Assembly (NCBI RefSeq): GCF_007301515.1
Contig: NZ_CP041666.1
Span: 3,410,001 to 3,474,000 of the forward strand
Length of the DNA: 64,000 nt
DNA from: Radiobacillus deserti
Lineage (GTDB): Bacteria > Bacillota > Bacilli > Bacillales > Amphibacillaceae
Direction: 5' to 3'
The notes under the pieces were generated by a model, which made no database searches, was not told the DNA's origin, and saw only the letters and a program-made list of their open reading frames with translations. Position 1 is the stretch's first letter, and the number at the start of each line of letters is the position of its first letter. Both the position numbers and the translations under genes were made by a program. Shown one piece after another: positions 61,926 to 64,000 of the stretch.

Positions 61926-62747
61926 ATGGGGACATCTGTTAGTATTTATCAAATGAATAGCGACATACTGCAATCCGAAAAAAAGATGGACGAGCTAGAG
62001 CCGAATGATTTATGTTTTTATCGATTTATAGGTGGAAATCCTAGCGAAACGGATGATTTAATAGAGCAATTGAGCGAAGTTAAGGAGAGTCACGCTCTTC
62101 TAATCGGTGTTTTTCGTTTTCCTTTTCGGTTTGAAGGAAAGAAACGATTTGAAACAGCAACGATGCAGTATTTTCGAATGAAAGAGCTTTGTGATGCGGT
62201 CATTTATTTTAGTAGTGATGGTCTTATGGAAACAATCGATCCTAATACAACGATTCACGACGCAAACCAAACCTTTAACGCGATTGAAGAAAACACTATT
62301 GATACGCTTAGAGAAATAGTGGAGCAAACAGGTGAAATGAACATTGACTACCAGGACATTGAGACGTTCATTAAAGAAAACAGAGGTCCTTTATTCGTAC
62401 ATACAGTAGAAGGCGATACATTTGATGAACCATTGAAGTATTTAATCTCAACACCCTATCTACCAGAAGACTTTACAGATGGCAAACAGCTTATTATTAA
62501 TATTGGTTATACGCGCGATATGGATATGGAAGCATTCCGTCAGATTAATCTTAGACTCCACGATTTATTTTCTAAAGCAGATTTGTTTAAGCTCGGCTCC
62601 TATTTCATGGACGAACCGGGTCAACGCTTTAAAATCACCTTACTTGTAAACGGAATAGATGACCCAACCTCCGTTCCTGCGGACTATAAAAGAATCCCCT
62701 TCTATAAAAGTTTATTAAAAAAGTGGACAACTAAAATCGGGTGGTGA
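61926..62747 (+). CDS. FtsZ-like protein lacking the GTP-binding half
   Basis: 273 residues. From about residue 55 it lines up with the middle and C-terminal part of FtsZ: ALLIGVFRFPFRFEGKKR (FtsZ VVTRPFTFEGRKR), LCDAVIYFSSDGLMETID (VDTLIVIPNDRLL), a T7-loop equivalent MNIDYQDIETFI (INLDFADVK), then ALKYLISTPYL-like and INIGYTRDMDMEAF segments. The first ~50 residues contain only FIGGNPSETDD where FtsZ has GGGTGTG, and the earlier nucleotide-binding strands are absent. GTP binding is therefore unlikely. It could be a regulator of FtsZ or have another role. The stop codon lies in a REP hairpin. Confidence 0.75.
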   Translation: MGTSVSIYQMNSDILQSEKKMDELEPNDLCFYRFIGGNPSETDDLIEQLSEVKESHALLIGVFRFPFRFEGKKRFETATMQYFRMKELCDAVIYFSSDGLMETIDPNTTIHDANQTFNAIEENTIDTLREIVEQTGEMNIDYQDIETFIKENRGPLFVHTVEGDTFDEPLKYLISTPYLPEDFTDGKQLIINIGYTRDMDMEAFRQINLRLHDLFSKADLFKLGSYFMDEPGQRFKITLLVNGIDDPTSVPADYKRIPFYKSLLKKWTTKIGW

Positions 62748-62760
62748 CAGGCACCACCCG
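62738..62760. repeat. REP-like hairpin overlapping the FtsZ-like stop
   Basis: CGGGTGGTG / CACCACCCG around ACAGG. It carries the REP core GGTGACAGGCACC on the plus strand (minus-oriented unit). The stop TGA (62745-62747) of the FtsZ-like gene is part of it. It is about 37 kb from the RAYT gene, showing the REP family is dispersed. Confidence 0.8.
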
Positions 62761-62831
62761 AAAAATCTTGTTTCACGAATTGTTTCACACCTTTAATTCA
62801 TACATATAACAACAGATCAATGAATGGGGTG

Positions 62832-63287
62832 ATGAAATGCGAAGATTGGATCCCTTCGAAGCTACATGTAGAATTTCGAAATGGTATTACGAAACGCGCG
62901 CCAATTGATGGTCGAAAATACACCTTAACGCACTCGGATGAAACCGGGGAACTATTCTTAATCATTGACGATACCTATGCCTACGAAAAATTAACGGAAG
63001 TAAGAGATGAAGTGTTTGCCGAGTGGAGGAACATCCAGAACACCTATTTTCTCTATGTGTATGTTCTTATCAATGGTGGACAGTTTGACAATGAAACAGC
63101 GCGCATTCGTGAACAAATTTTCCGAAGAGAGCTCCCTCTTGCTCTCGAAGCAATTCGCTATGGAGACAACCATTTGTTCAACACAACCCCTTATCTAGAT
63201 AACGCTCCTATCCTCATCTTTTTTCAATCGTTCCCATATTCCGCCAAAGAAGTATGGGGAACATTTTCTCAGCTTCCCTCTCCTTAA
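62832..63287 (+). CDS. Bacterial Staygreen homologue
   Basis: About 151 residues. Matches the Staygreen (SGR, PF12638) domain: KLHVEFRNGI, then YTLTHSDETGELFL, DEVFAEWRNIQN, and RREIP-type LPLALEAIRYGDNHLF followed by an IFFQSFP end. Plant SGR is Mg-dechelatase of chlorophyll a; bacterial members have unclear substrates. In the written frame no start has a good ribosome site (62820 has none, 62832 is 2 bp from GGGG). An ATG in another frame at 62837, 7 bp from GGGGTG, encodes MRRLDP and rejoins this frame if one base is removed near 62851. This suggests a real N-terminus broken by a frameshift. Confidence 0.8.
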   Translation: MKCEDWIPSKLHVEFRNGITKRAPIDGRKYTLTHSDETGELFLIIDDTYAYEKLTEVRDEVFAEWRNIQNTYFLYVYVLINGGQFDNETARIREQIFRRELPLALEAIRYGDNHLFNTTPYLDNAPILIFFQSFPYSAKEVWGTFSQLPSP

Positions 63288-63366
63288 CCTGGAAAAATAT
63301 ACAACGATTCCTTACGATGCCATATGGTATGATACAAAGTATCTAGCATATATGGAGGGAACCGCT

Positions 63367-64000
63367 TTGAATCGAGACACTATCTTGCAAACCATTAGAC
63401 AAGAGCGAGAATTGCTTGAAACTAGCATTAACCAACTAATTAAAGACCGAATTAAATACATCCCGATTGCGAGCAAAGAATTGATGCCTTACGGCTGGAG
63501 AAAGGCTGGAAAAGGTCGTACTGTATGGCGAATTATCGAGGAAGTGATTAGCCAAAACCTTGAGATGTACGGTAGTCAGTATGGCTTTAAATCTGTCTCC
63601 CCCGCTCAATCAGAAGTAGGCGTTTATGATTTCGAGTTCGACCTCCAATCCGGGGCAAAGTCCTTTGTAAATATAAAATCAGCTGTGATTGATGGCAAAG
63701 TTAATAAGGATGATATTTCCAAAGCAATTGGATTAATCGATTTCCTTGAGGAAAATGTGGACTGTAAGCTTTATGTGGCAACCTTTCTAATTCGTTTCAC
63801 GGATGACATGCACGTCGAATTAGTAAAATGTCTAGTCTGTCCAACCACATGGATTCCAGACGTCTATGTAAATCCTAGTAATAACGGAAATCTACAATCC
63901 AGTAAATATAAGGATTTAACTGCTATGGTGCCTCGTACTAATGCTGAGTTTCTTATAGAGCTGAAAGAACAAAACAAAATCGCAAAATTAGGTGGAAAAA
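63367..64000 (+). CDS. Partial CDS, possible PD-(D/E)XK-type nuclease
   Basis: Frame from the TTG at 63367 (GGAGGG 8 bp upstream) open to the right edge, 211 codons. An N-terminal helix (ILQTIRQERELLETSIN) is followed by SEVGVYDFEFDL and SFVNIKSAV, an Asp/Glu then Asn-x-Lys spacing like the PD-(D/E)XK restriction-enzyme core. I do not recognise a specific family. A weak extended -10 (TGGTATGAT, near 63325) precedes it. The C-terminus is outside the window. Confidence 0.6.
   Translation, partial: MNRDTILQTIRQERELLETSINQLIKDRIKYIPIASKELMPYGWRKAGKGRTVWRIIEEVISQNLEMYGSQYGFKSVSPAQSEVGVYDFEFDLQSGAKSFVNIKSAVIDGKVNKDDISKAIGLIDFLEENVDCKLYVATFLIRFTDDMHVELVKCLVCPTTWIPDVYVNPSNNGNLQSSKYKDLTAMVPRTNAEFLIELKEQNKIAKLGGK

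Overview
The window is low-GC Firmicute DNA, most like a Bacillaceae chromosome. Gene families, AGGAGG-type ribosome sites, frequent TTG starts, sigma-A promoters and Bacillus-style control elements (PyrR leader, RAT antiterminator, cre, FadR and PhoP boxes) all fit. There is no rRNA, tRNA, phage or CRISPR array. Genus cannot be fixed from this sequence; a moderately halophilic Bacillaceae is a guess.

1-7.6 kb, minus strand: a partial ABC exporter (permease plus ATPase), a three-gene cluster (beta-propeller sugar-dehydrogenase-like protein, all-helical protein, membrane protein), and an MMPL exporter whose TetR repressor has two matching 16-bp operators. 7.7-9.3 kb: pyrP behind a PyrR attenuator. 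9.3-12 kb: a 237-bp palindromic repeat, malL, and remnants of a small membrane protein and a LacI-type regulator. 12-24.8 kb: metabolic and transport genes (catE, kdgA, TraB-like protein, TetR/DHA2 efflux pair, CPA2 antiporter, alpha/beta hydrolase, Ntn-hydrolase with a MerR regulator, bglP with RAT and cre).

24.9-26.5 kb: a REP-associated tyrosine transposase (RAYT) with its REP repeats and gene debris. 27.4-29.4 kb: the adaptive-response operon adaA-alkA-adaB with 8-bp overlaps. 30.8-43.2 kb: a consolidated fatty-acid degradation locus, fadF-fadN-fadA-fadE-lcfA on the minus strand divergent from fadR-etfB-etfA, with a perfect FadR operator; fadR carries a one-base frameshift in an A-run.

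43.3-46 kb: two tiny membrane proteins, an HD-GYP protein, a 3-hydroxyacyl-CoA dehydrogenase and the second copy of the 237-bp repeat. 46.3-52 kb is the most interesting part. A two-component system sits between a Cthe_2159-type beta-helix lipoprotein (divergent) and a VTC/polyphosphate-polymerase-like protein plus a DUF4956 membrane protein. The lipoprotein and VTC promoters share tandem TTAAGGTT boxes exactly 7 bp upstream of an identical CATAAT -10 element, so they look like one regulon. 52.1-58 kb: a Ugp-type ABC importer behind a PhoP box, followed by an RNase J-like metallo-beta-lactamase protein. 58.2-64 kb: a 1176-residue secreted OB-fold/SNase/FIMAH protein, an FtsZ-like protein lacking the GTP-binding half, a bacterial Staygreen homologue and a partial nuclease-like gene.
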